The notes beneath the pieces are model-generated. The model was given only the letters and a program-made list of their open reading frames with translations. It was not told the origin of the DNA and made no database searches. Positions 1-6,576 of a stretch of DNA of 16,411 nucleotides are shown piece by piece. The stretch spans positions 1-16,411 of the forward strand of contig JAGWBE010000028.1 in assembly GCA_021296055.1 (NCBI GenBank). The letters are read 5' to 3'. The stretch comes from Dehalococcoidia bacterium (lineage in GTDB: Bacteria > Chloroflexota > Dehalococcoidia > Lucifugimonadales > Australimonadaceae). The translations under genes were made by a program, and so were the position numbers. The first letter of the stretch is position 1, and every line of letters begins with the position of its first letter.

Positions 1-57
1 GGCCATGCGGCGTTGATAGCACAGCGGGGGCCATGCGGCAACGGCGCCGCCCCTGCC

Positions 58-1877
58 CTACCCCGGCTCCTCCAATCCCTCGCCGAAGTTCATCGCGTAG
101 AGGCGGGCGTAGACGCCTCCGCTGTCCAGCAGTTCGTGGTGCGCGCCATGCTCCACGATCCGGCCGTGCTCCAGCACGACGATCTTGTCGGCGCTGGTGA
201 TGGTGGAGAGGCGATGGGCGATGACCAGGGCGGTGCGCCCGCGCAGGACGGTCTTGAGCGCCTCCTGCAACTGATGCTCCGTCTCCGAGTCCATATTGGC
301 CGTCGCCTCGTCCATAAGGCGGCGATGGCGCGCGCCATGCTGACCAGCGCGCGTTGGCCCATACTGAGGTTGGCGCCGCGCTGCTCCAGAACGGTGTCAT
401 AGCCGTTCGGCAACCGCTCGATGAAGCCGTGCGCGCCCACGGCCCGCGCCGCCGCCTCGATCTCCGCGTCCGTCACCTCAGGGTGGTTGAAGCGGATGTT
501 GGCGCGCACGCTCTCGGAGTAGAGGAAGGGCTCTTGGAGCACCATGCCCATCTGCCCGGCCAGCGATTCGCGGGTAGTGCTCTTCACGTCCACGCCGTCC
601 ACCAGCACGCGCCCGCGCACGGCGTCGTAGAAGCGCGGGACGAGCGAGACGAGCGTGGTCTTGCCGGCGCCGGTGAGGCCGACGAAGGCGACGGTCTGGC
701 CCGGCTCGATGTCAAGGTTGATGTTCGTGAGCACGTCCACGCCGGGGACGTAGGAGAAGGAGACGTTCTCGAAGGCGATGCGCCCGCGCATCGCCTGCAT
801 CGGCGCGGCGTCCGGGCGGTCGCGCAGTTCGGGCTGCACGTCGAGGAGTTCGAAGATGCGCGCGCCGGAGGCCATCGCCTTTTGGAACATCGTGAACTGC
901 ATCGTCATCATCCGCACGGGTTCGAACAGGCGCAGCAGGTACAAGATGAACGCGGTGAGCACGCCAACCTGCAGTTCTTGGTCGAGGACGCGCATGCCGC
1001 CGAAGATGACGACCAGGGCGATGGCGGTCATGCTGATGAATTCGACTGGCGGCATAAGCATGCCGGAGAGGAACGCTCCCTTGACGGAGGCATCGCGGTG
1101 TTCGGAGTTGAGGCGGTCGAACTTGCCGAGGTTCAAGGATTGGCGGTTCATGCTCTGGGCGACACGCACGCCGCTGATGCCCTCTTGCAGGCTGCCGTTG
1201 ACGGCGGATATGGCGACGCGGATGCGCAGGAAGGTGGGCTTGGCCATACGCTGCCACACGGCCATCGTCGCCAGCATCAGCGGGAATGGGATGAGCGCGA
1301 TTCCCGCCAACTGCCAGTCGGTGATGAACATCGCGGCGGCGATGAAGACGAGCATCAGGCCGTCGCCGATGGTCGGCACGCTCAGCTCCATAAATTCTTG
1401 GAGCGCGAGGGTGTCGTTCTGAACGCGCGACATGATGCGCCCCACCTCGTTGCGGTCGTAGAAGGCGGTGGACTGGCGCTGCATGTGGTCGAACATGTCG
1501 CGCCGCAGGTCGTACAGGATGCGCGTGGTTACCCGCGCGAGCGCGCGGAACTGGACGTACTGCGAGGCGCCCAGGACGGCGGTGTCGATCAGGAAGACGA
1601 TGACGACGAGGGTGAGGTTGCCGAAACGCGTCTCTCCCTCGTCCGGCGCGATGAAGCCGTCGATGCCCCAGGCGATGATCAGCGGCTGCGCGATGACCGC
1701 GCAGATGTAGCCGACGATGCCCAGCACGGCGACGACAAACGTGCCGGGGTAGCGCATCGCGTAGCCCAACAACCGCCGCACCACCGCGGCGTCGTAGACG
1801 TTGCCCAGGAACTGCTCGTCCAGGCTTGCGCCCAGGGTGCGGCCGCGCTGGGAGGACGGGCGGGCGCTCACGGCCAT
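58..1877 (-). pseudogene. ABC exporter half-transporter with consensus ATPase site, frameshifted at Walker B
   Basis: Six-helix ABC exporter domain (about residues 35-340) fused to an ATPase domain, placed in the inner membrane as partner of the upstream half-transporter. Visible motifs are Walker A GLTGAGKTT (400-408), Q-loop near VLQEP (446-450) and a non-consensus signature LSMGQ (504-508). After ARAIAA (520, base 318) only two bases precede ATGGACGAGGC (from 315), so the frame changes. The D-loop/catalytic Glu (MDEATANMD) and H-loop (IAHRLST) lie in another frame ending at 58. The residues normally between ARAIAA and the DEA motif, which form the Walker B strand, are missing, so the loss is 3n+1 bases, probably 16. 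The start is the ATG at 1877-1875, with AGGAGG seven bases upstream; it overlaps the preceding stop (TGATG). Translation of the unshifted frame would run on to about base 90 as arginine-rich nonsense. It is either a true pseudogene or an assembly indel. The family call is firm; cargo is unknown. Confidence 0.9.
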
Positions 1878-3718
1878 CAGCCCGCCTCCTGTCCGCTCTC
1901 GGCGGGAGCGCGCTCTGCGGCGGCCTGCGCGGCCAGGCGCGCCTCCTCGAACGGGCGCATCTGCGATTCGTAGAGGTCGCGGTACTCGCCCGGCGCCGCC
2001 AGCAACTCGTGGTGCGTCCCGCGCTGCACTATCTCCCCGTCCGCGAACACCAGTATCTGGTCGGCCTGGGCGATGGCGTGGAAGCGGTTGCTGACGAGGA
2101 AGGTGGTGCGGCCCGCCGTAACCGCGTCCAACGCCTCCTGGATCAGGCGCTCGGTGTGGACGTCGACGCTGGAAGTGGAGTCGTCGAAGACCAGCACGGG
2201 GGAGTCGTGGAGGATGGTGCGGGCGATGGAGAGGCGCTGCTTCTGCCCGCCGGAGAGGCCGACGCCCCGCTCGCCGACGACGGTGTCGTAGCCGTCGGCC
2301 AGTCCGGCGATGAAGTCGTGGAGCTGGGCGGCCTTGGCGGCGTTGATGATCGTCTCGTCGTCCGCCGCCACGTTGCCGTAGGCGATGTTGTCGCGGATGG
2401 AGGCGGTGTGGATGAACACGTCTTGCTGGACGACGCCCACGTTGCGCCGCAGCGAGGTGAGCGTGAACTCGCGCACGTCGTAGCCGTCGATGGTCACCCG
2501 CCCCTGGGTAGCGTCGTAGAAGCGCGGCACGAGGTGCGCGAAGGTGGTCTTGCCGCTGCCGGGGCGCCCCACCAGCGCGACGCGCGCCCCCGCGGGAACG
2601 TCCAGGTCCACGCCGCGCAGCGCCTCCGTGCGCCCGTCGTAGGCGAAGGAGACACCGTGGAATCGCACGTGGCCGCGCACGCGGTCGACGTCGCGCGCGC
2701 CGGGCAGGTCGTGAACGGGCGAGACGGCGTCGAGTATCTCGAAGAGGCGCTGGCCGGAGGAGGCGGCTCGGGAGAAGTTGTTGACTGTCCAGCCGATCAT
2801 CCGCACCGGCATGATCATCATGTTCATATAGACGAAGAAGGCGGCCAGCTCGCCGGGCGTCATCCCCGTGTAGACGACCTGGCCGTCGATGACGACGCGC
2901 CCGTCGATCACCTGCTGGCCGCCGTACCAGAGGATGGCGGCCATCGCGAGCATGAAGCCGAAGTTCATAATGGCGAAGTTGCGCGCCCAGGTGCTCTCGG
3001 CGAGGTAGGTCTGCTCGGCGACGGCGAGGGAGCGGCGGTGGAACTTCGCTTTCTCGTGCTCTTCGGCGGCGAACGCCTTGACGACGCGGACGCCCGTCAG
3101 GCTCTCCTGCAAGGCGCCGACCATGTCGCCCGTCAACTCTTGCACGCGCATCCACATACGCCGCAGGCGGCGGCTGGTCAGCGCCGCGCGGAAGGCCAAG
3201 AACGGGATGAACACCAGGGTCAGCAGCGCCACCTGCACGTCGATGAGCAGCATGGCGACGCCGGAGCCGATAAGCATCACGACGATGAAGGCAGAGCGCA
3301 CGGCGCCCATATTCACGAACATCCGCACGCCCTCGACGTCCGCCGTGGCGCGCGACATCAGCGAACCTGTCGCCTGTTTGTCGTGGAACGCGAACGAGAG
3401 GTGCTGCAAGCGGTCGTAGTAGCTGTTGCGGATGCGGTAGGCGACCTTCTGCGACAGGCCCTCCGCCGCCCACGTCTGCCCCCACTGGAACAGGCCGCGC
3501 GCCACCCCCAGCAGGATGAGCACGAAGCCCAGGGTGATGAGCGCCTCCACGCCTTGGTCGCGGTTGGCCGGGTCGAGCGCGCGGTCGATGCCGGTGGAGA
3601 GGACGCGAGGAATCGCCAGCGCGGCGGCGGCGGCGCCGAAGACGGCTAAGTAGCCGAGCAGCACCTGCCGCCGGTGGTAGCGGAATATCAACGCTAATAT
3701 GCGGGCGAGGTGGCGCAT
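1877..3718 (-). CDS. ABC exporter half-transporter, degenerate-site subunit of a heterodimer
   Basis: 613-residue fused ABC exporter subunit (MsbA/LmrA/BmrCD-like architecture). The membrane domain spans about residues 15-325 and the ATPase domain about 350-590. Walker A is GRPGSGKTT (384-392), Q-loop Q431/Q432 and the signature a perfect LSGGQ (488-492). Walker B VLVFD (508-512) is followed by Asp513 where the catalytic Glu should be, and the H-loop has Asn544 (SNRFHA) in place of His. This is the pattern of degenerate subunits in heterodimeric exporters such as TM287/288 and BmrCD. By family logic its good signature completes the ATP site of the downstream partner. The start is ATG 3718 with AAAGGAGG two bases upstream; an in-frame TAG lies just beyond, so no longer form is possible. 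First gene of a two-gene operon, 1-nt overlap with the next. Substrate (drug, lipid or peptide) cannot be inferred. Confidence 0.93.
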   Translation of the reverse strand: MRHLARILALIFRYHRRQVLLGYLAVFGAAAAALAIPRVLSTGIDRALDPANRDQGVEALITLGFVLILLGVARGLFQWGQTWAAEGLSQKVAYRIRNSYYDRLQHLSFAFHDKQATGSLMSRATADVEGVRMFVNMGAVRSAFIVVMLIGSGVAMLLIDVQVALLTLVFIPFLAFRAALTSRRLRRMWMRVQELTGDMVGALQESLTGVRVVKAFAAEEHEKAKFHRRSLAVAEQTYLAESTWARNFAIMNFGFMLAMAAILWYGGQQVIDGRVVIDGQVVYTGMTPGELAAFFVYMNMMIMPVRMIGWTVNNFSRAASSGQRLFEILDAVSPVHDLPGARDVDRVRGHVRFHGVSFAYDGRTEALRGVDLDVPAGARVALVGRPGSGKTTFAHLVPRFYDATQGRVTIDGYDVREFTLTSLRRNVGVVQQDVFIHTASIRDNIAYGNVAADDETIINAAKAAQLHDFIAGLADGYDTVVGERGVGLSGGQKQRLSIARTILHDSPVLVFDDSTSSVDVHTERLIQEALDAVTAGRTTFLVSNRFHAIAQADQILVFADGEIVQRGTHHELLAAPGEYRDLYESQMRPFEEARLAAQAAAERAPAESGQEAG

Positions 3719-3859
3719 CGCCTCCTTTCCGGGCGCCGGGCCCTAGCTTGAGGATCGTGGGAGGCGATGCGTAGCCGCGCCCGGCTGCGCGGCAAGCGCC
3801 GTGAACGCCGCAAAGCGCGCCTCCCATGCGCTGCGGCAACGGCGCGCCCCCAATAGTAG

Positions 3860-3888
3860 TTGACAGCGCAAGCGTTTGCACCTACCCC
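3860..3888 (+). promoter_or_regulatory. sigma70-type promoter with a LacI-family-like operator in the spacer
   Basis: TTGACA at 3860-3865, a 17-base spacer, then TACCCC at 3883-3888. The spacer holds GCAAGCGTTTGC (3868-3879), an interrupted palindrome that fits the GCAAnCGnTTGC shape of LacI/PurR-family operators. It reads toward the FMN reductase at 4093 through a roughly 200-base leader containing two hairpins. The weak -10 is the main doubt. Confidence 0.45.
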
Positions 3889-3900
3889 CGCGCCCATCCT

Positions 3901-3938
3901 GGGCGGCGATAGCGGCAAGCGCCGCTTGCGGGCCGCCC
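3901..3938. repeat. nested inverted repeat (hairpin/cruciform)
   Basis: Outer arms GGGCGGC (3901-3907) and GCCGCCC (3932-3938) enclose a second perfect stem GCAAGCG (3915-3921) / CGCTTGC (3923-3929) with a 1-base centre. If the promoter at 3860 is used, this folds in the leader of the FMN reductase transcript. Confidence 0.6.
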
Positions 3939-3962
3939 GGCGCGCGCCAGTTCCGTTGCGTG

Positions 3963-3991
3963 GTAGGGACAGGTTTCAAGCCTGTCCCTAC
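3963..3991. repeat. perfect 11-bp palindromic intergenic repeat (REP-like)
   Basis: GTAGGGACAGG (3963-3973), 7-base loop TTTCAAG, then CCTGTCCCTAC (3981-3991), followed by GGGGG. The end motif CCCTACGGG recurs at 12428-12436 and 12686-12694 in this window, as expected for a dispersed palindromic repeat family. Similar short palindromes ending in CCCTACGGG are common in environmental Chloroflexota from memory; this was not checked. Confidence 0.65.
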
Positions 3992-4048
3992 GGGGGAGAG
4001 TCAAAGAGAAATCGAAGTGAGGTTCCCGCCCACGCCGCGCTTACGCGC

Positions 4049-4054
4049 TAGAAT
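4049..4054 (+). promoter_or_regulatory. possible -10 element for the FMN reductase gene
   Basis: TAGAAT matches five of six consensus -10 bases and lies 39 bases upstream of the ATG, which suits a start of transcription near 4061. No recognisable -35 box is found 16-18 bases further upstream, so confidence is low. Confidence 0.3.
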
Positions 4055-4092
4055 GGCCGCCGCGCCACAGGGCGCGCGAGCGAGGAGGGACG

Positions 4093-4668
4093 ATGGCGCA
4101 AGAGGCGTTGCGGGTCGTGGGGTTCGCGGGAAGCCTGCGCAAGGGGTCGGTCAATCGGCTGTTGCTGCGGGCGGCGGCGCGCGCGGCGCCATCCGGCATG
4201 TCGGTGATCGAGTTGGACATAAGCGGCGTGCCGATGTTCAACGAGGACGAGGAGACGGTGGGGCCGCCGGAGGGCGCGGTGCGGTTCAAGGAGGCGGTGG
4301 CGGCGGCGGACGGCCTGCTCATCGTTACGCCGGAGTACAACAGCGGGACGACGGCGGTTACGAAGAACGCGCTCGATTGGGCGTCGCGCCGCAGCCGCCC
4401 GGGGAACGTGCTCGACGGCAAGCCGGTGGCAATCATGTCTATGTCGGGCGGGCCGAACGGGAACGGCCAGAATGCCCGCGCCCAGGTGCGCCAGGCGATT
4501 CTGTTCCCCGGCGCCGTGCCGATGCCGCGCTGGGACGTAGGGGCGCCGGGCGGGGCGGCGAACTTCGACGAGGCGGGCAACCTCATCAACGAGGCGCTAG
4601 CCCAACGGGTGACGCAGGCCATGGTCCGTTTCGCGGAATGGATACGCCTCGTCGCGCCTTGGGAGTAG
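4093..4668 (+). CDS. NADPH-dependent FMN reductase family protein
   Basis: 191 residues with a flavodoxin-like fold. The flavin phosphate loop is GSLRKGSVNRLL (13-24), and TPEYNSGTTAVTKNALDW (79-96) is the hallmark active-site stretch of the FMN_red family (consensus TPEYN...LKNALDW). A third flavin-contact loop is SMSGGPNG (116-123). Members are cytoplasmic dimers that use NAD(P)H to reduce FMN, quinones, azo dyes or metals, and they often supply reduced flavin to monooxygenases. The ATG at 4093 has GGAGGG six bases upstream. The next gene starts 22 bases after the stop, suggesting one transcript with the PPOX-like gene, another flavin-type protein. The exact electron acceptor cannot be told from sequence. 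Confidence 0.9.
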   Translation: MAQEALRVVGFAGSLRKGSVNRLLLRAAARAAPSGMSVIELDISGVPMFNEDEETVGPPEGAVRFKEAVAAADGLLIVTPEYNSGTTAVTKNALDWASRRSRPGNVLDGKPVAIMSMSGGPNGNGQNARAQVRQAILFPGAVPMPRWDVGAPGGAANFDEAGNLINEALAQRVTQAMVRFAEWIRLVAPWE

Positions 4669-4690
4669 GCGTGGGGCGGGGGCGCCGCAC

Positions 4691-5227
4691 GTGAGCGGGA
4701 GCGAAAAGGCGCTGCCCGCCGATGTGCAGGCGGCGCTGGCGTCCCACTTCTTCATCCGCACTACCTTCAGGCGGCGCGACGGCAGGCCGCGCACGGTGCA
4801 GACCACCTTCGTATGGGACGGGGAGCGCCGCATCTACCTGTCCGGCTACCCAGGCAAGCGGGATTGGGTGGCGAGCATGGCGGCCAACGGCGCGGTCACC
4901 ATCGACACGGTGGAGAGGGGCGAGTGGTGCGCCATCGCGGGCGAGGCGCGGGTGCTGCGCGAGCGCAAGGAGCGCATGCCGCACTTGCTGGCGTTCGTCG
5001 AGCATTGGGCGGCGCGGGCGCGTCCGCTGCGGTTCGGGCTGCGCCCGGCGCTGCTGGCGCTGCGGGCGAACCGGCGTTTGGGGTTGCCATGGTGGGGGCC
5101 GTTCTACCTGGCGCGGCGCATCCTCGACCGGATGCCGTGCGTGGAGGTGCGCCTGGTCGGCGAACCCTGGCGGCGGCCCGACAGCCCCCCGCGCCCCACC
5201 GAGCCGGGGCACGATTACCCTGTGTGA
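4691..5227 (+). CDS. PPOX-class (pyridoxamine 5'-phosphate oxidase-like) split-barrel flavin protein
   Basis: 178 residues. The stretch TTFVWDGERRIYLSGYPGKR (38-57), with the following WVASMAANGAVTI, is typical of the split beta-barrel FMN/F420-binding family: strand, turn, strand, then a basic phosphate-contacting segment. The second half (about 90-150) is Arg/Leu-rich helix and does not match a motif I know. The start is GTG 4691; the nearby upstream sequence is only G-rich, so the Shine-Dalgarno is weak and translation may depend on the FMN reductase 22 bases upstream. Likely a cytoplasmic dimer reducing or oxidising a small substrate with FMN or F420; the cofactor is not decidable here. 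A GC-rich hairpin follows two bases after the stop. Confidence 0.65.
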   Translation: MSGSEKALPADVQAALASHFFIRTTFRRRDGRPRTVQTTFVWDGERRIYLSGYPGKRDWVASMAANGAVTIDTVERGEWCAIAGEARVLRERKERMPHLLAFVEHWAARARPLRFGLRPALLALRANRRLGLPWWGPFYLARRILDRMPCVEVRLVGEPWRRPDSPPRPTEPGHDYPV

Positions 5228-5229
5228 TT

Positions 5230-5253
5230 CCGCTTCGCCGCGCGGCGGAGTGG
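5230..5253 (+). terminator. GC-rich hairpin right after the PPOX-like gene
   Basis: A 12-base-pair arm-to-arm palindrome centred at 5241/5242 (CGCCGC|GCGGCG core, extended by T-A and C-G pairs with two G-T wobbles). It starts 2 bases after the stop at 5227. There is no T-tract, so it would be a non-canonical terminator or mRNA-end stabiliser. Confidence 0.4.
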
Positions 5254-5295
5254 CGCGCAGGCCAGGGGCGGGCGCGGGCGGGCGGGAAATGGAGT

Positions 5296-5343
5296 GCAAG
5301 CGTTTGAAAGCCGATTGACACTCTTGCGCGTTGCGGGTACCCT
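5296..5343 (+). promoter_or_regulatory. TTGACA-N17-TACCCT promoter with an upstream LacI-like palindrome
   Basis: TTGACA at 5315-5320 and TACCCT at 5338-5343, spaced by 17 bases. Just upstream lies GCAAGCGTTTGA (5296-5307), identical in 11 of 12 bases to the palindrome in the promoter at 3860. It points at the leader ORF and desaturase. Predicted transcription start is near 5350. Confidence 0.55.
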
Positions 5344-5358
5344 TGCGGAGAAGTGGCT

Positions 5359-5475
5359 ATGCGGATTCGCCCGTCGCCCCCCTCCGGCCAGGCATCCATG
5401 CAAGACACTCGCCGCCCCATGGCCTTGAACCACAGCCCACGCCCTATCCTGCTCGAGCGAGCAGACCCACGATGA
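5359..5475 (+). CDS. possible 38-residue leader peptide coupled to the desaturase
   Basis: ATG at 5359 is preceded by GGAG eight bases away, and the frame stays open for 38 codons. Its TGA (5473-5475) overlaps the desaturase ATG (5472-5474) as ATGA, the classic coupling arrangement. The peptide is Arg/Pro-rich with no motif, signal or membrane segment I recognise, and about three quarters of its codons end in G or C, no better than background. The desaturase itself lacks a good Shine-Dalgarno, which makes a coupling role plausible. If transcription starts near 5350 the GGAG would be cut off, an argument against. Speculative. Confidence 0.25.
   Translation: MRIRPSPPSGQASMQDTRRPMALNHSPRPILLERADPR
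5449..5464. promoter_or_regulatory. perfect inverted repeat just before the desaturase start
   Basis: CTGCTCG-AG-CGAGCAG lies 7 bases before the ATG at 5472 and overlaps a TATCCT box (5445-5450). It covers the place where a ribosome binding site should be, so it may be a repressor site or an RNA hairpin limiting translation. No good Shine-Dalgarno sits between it and the ATG. Confidence 0.35.
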
Positions 5476-6569
5476 GCCGACGCGGCTACTGGTTGTCGGA
5501 AGACGCCTCCCGGCGGCTCGAGGGGATAGTCGAGCGCATCGAGGAGAAGGCGAGCGTCGCCATCGACCCGTCGGAGTTGGAGGGCGTACACGAGCGGTTG
5601 AACGTGCGCGAGGTGCTGGCCGACCTGCCCGAGGGGTTCAGCGAGGACGACTTCGTGGGCGTGGTCAAACTGGCCATGCTCACCGAGTGCGCGACCGACT
5701 CCTACGCGGCGGTGTTCTACGAGGGGGCGCGGGACTACAACGCGCCATGGCTGGGGCGGTTCACCGAGCGGACGTGGGTTCCGGACGAGTACACGCACAC
5801 GGCGCCGTTCAAGTCGATGCTGCTGAGCGTCGGCTTCGAAGAAGCGGAGCTGGACCGCGAGATTCGACAGGTGCTAGACAAGACCTACGTCCACTCCTGC
5901 GGCAAGACGCCGGTGGAGTTGACGACGTTCGGGATACTCCAAGAGTTCCTGACCGACCACTGGCACGGGCTGATCGCCAAGATGCTGAAGAACCGGGCGC
6001 CGCACGCGGCTTCGCTAGCGACGCGGGTGAAGCGGCGGGAGACGCTCCACTACATCTGGTACAAGGAGATGACCGCCGCGCAGATCGAGGAGAACCCCGA
6101 GCTGCTGCACCTGGTGGCTGCAACAGGGGCGTCCTTCAATATGCCGGGGGTCTCCCTCACGCCGGAGTACCAGTTGCGGGCGCTGGAGTGGATGCCGACG
6201 ATGGGCGCCAACCTCGACCGCAACTCCCGCGAGATTGTCCGCCACCTCTTCGACATCGCGGGCAACACCCAGCGCGCGGGCGAGATGCTGCTTGAGGTCG
6301 CGGCGCTCCGAGGCATGACCCTGGGCAAAGTGTCCGCCGAGCGCGCCAAGGCAGTGCTGGACCGCCTCGGCGGACGCGGCTACACGCTGCTGGGCGAGGC
6401 GGTGTTGGAGTGCGTAGGCCTGCCGATTCCGGCGGAGATTCAGGCCCGCGCCGACGCGCGCTTGGCCGGCGGCGTGCCGACCATCGGCGCGCTCCAAGAG
6501 CGCCTGCGGGGCATGCTGCGCACCTCCATCGCGCGGCGCATTGACCTCAGCTCCCTCTCCAAGGCCTAG
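5472..6569 (+). CDS. acyl-ACP desaturase (soluble di-iron, stearoyl-ACP desaturase family)
   Basis: 365 residues. Soluble ferritin-like enzyme that inserts a cis double bond into acyl-ACP using O2 and electrons from ferredoxin. The di-iron ligand set can be placed: Glu72 (LTECATDSY), Glu106 and His109 (DEYTH), Glu158 (LQEFLTDHWHG), Glu190 and His193 (RRETLHYIWYKEM). Spacings of 34, 52 and 32 residues agree closely with the castor enzyme (38, 53, 33). The residues after about 240 form a C-terminal helical extension. I chose ATG 5472 because MSRRGYWLSE begins the family-like helix; an upstream extension would be Pro/Arg-rich and unlike the family. No clear Shine-Dalgarno; an inverted repeat and a possible coupled leader ORF sit directly upstream. 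The stop lies 7 bases before the GTG of the methyltransferase gene. Its need for O2 implies an aerobic or microaerobic host. Confidence 0.9.
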   Translation: MSRRGYWLSEDASRRLEGIVERIEEKASVAIDPSELEGVHERLNVREVLADLPEGFSEDDFVGVVKLAMLTECATDSYAAVFYEGARDYNAPWLGRFTERTWVPDEYTHTAPFKSMLLSVGFEEAELDREIRQVLDKTYVHSCGKTPVELTTFGILQEFLTDHWHGLIAKMLKNRAPHAASLATRVKRRETLHYIWYKEMTAAQIEENPELLHLVAATGASFNMPGVSLTPEYQLRALEWMPTMGANLDRNSREIVRHLFDIAGNTQRAGEMLLEVAALRGMTLGKVSAERAKAVLDRLGGRGYTLLGEAVLECVGLPIPAEIQARADARLAGGVPTIGALQERLRGMLRTSIARRIDLSSLSKA

Positions 6570-6576
6570 CCCGCTC

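Larger units (their letters stand above)
3719..4092. other. gene-free divergent intergenic region rich in inverted repeats
   Basis: 374 bases between the ABC operon (minus) and the FMN reductase (plus), with no convincing coding sequence. It holds a long-armed inverted repeat (GGGAGGCG 3759-3766 with CGCCTCCC 3818-3825), a smaller one (CCGCGC 3775-3780 with GCGCGG 3787-3792), a nested hairpin at 3901-3938, a perfect 11-bp palindrome at 3963-3991, and a 13-bp direct repeat GCGGCAAGCGCCG (3789-3801 and 3912-3924). It also carries a TTGACA-N17-TACCCC promoter with a LacI-like palindrome in its spacer (3860-3888) and a TAGAAT -10-like box at 4049-4054. No good promoter for the minus-strand ABC operon is visible to me. 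Confidence 0.75.

Noticed and set aside
1826..3649. Long open frames opposite the ABC and other genes
   Set aside because: They are antisense shadows produced by high GC content: His/Asp/Arg/Gly-rich translations with no domain motif and no ribosome site.
34..3845. 14-base direct repeat TGCGGCAACGGCGC (34-47 and 3832-3845) on both sides of the ABC operon
   Set aside because: A 14-mer repeat is not unlikely by chance in 16 kb of GC-rich DNA, there is no transposase or target duplication, and the sequence may belong to the local palindromic repeats.
5331..5471. N-terminal extension of the desaturase in the same frame
   Set aside because: The added residues are Pro/Arg-rich and unlike the family, and ATG 5472 begins the expected helix.
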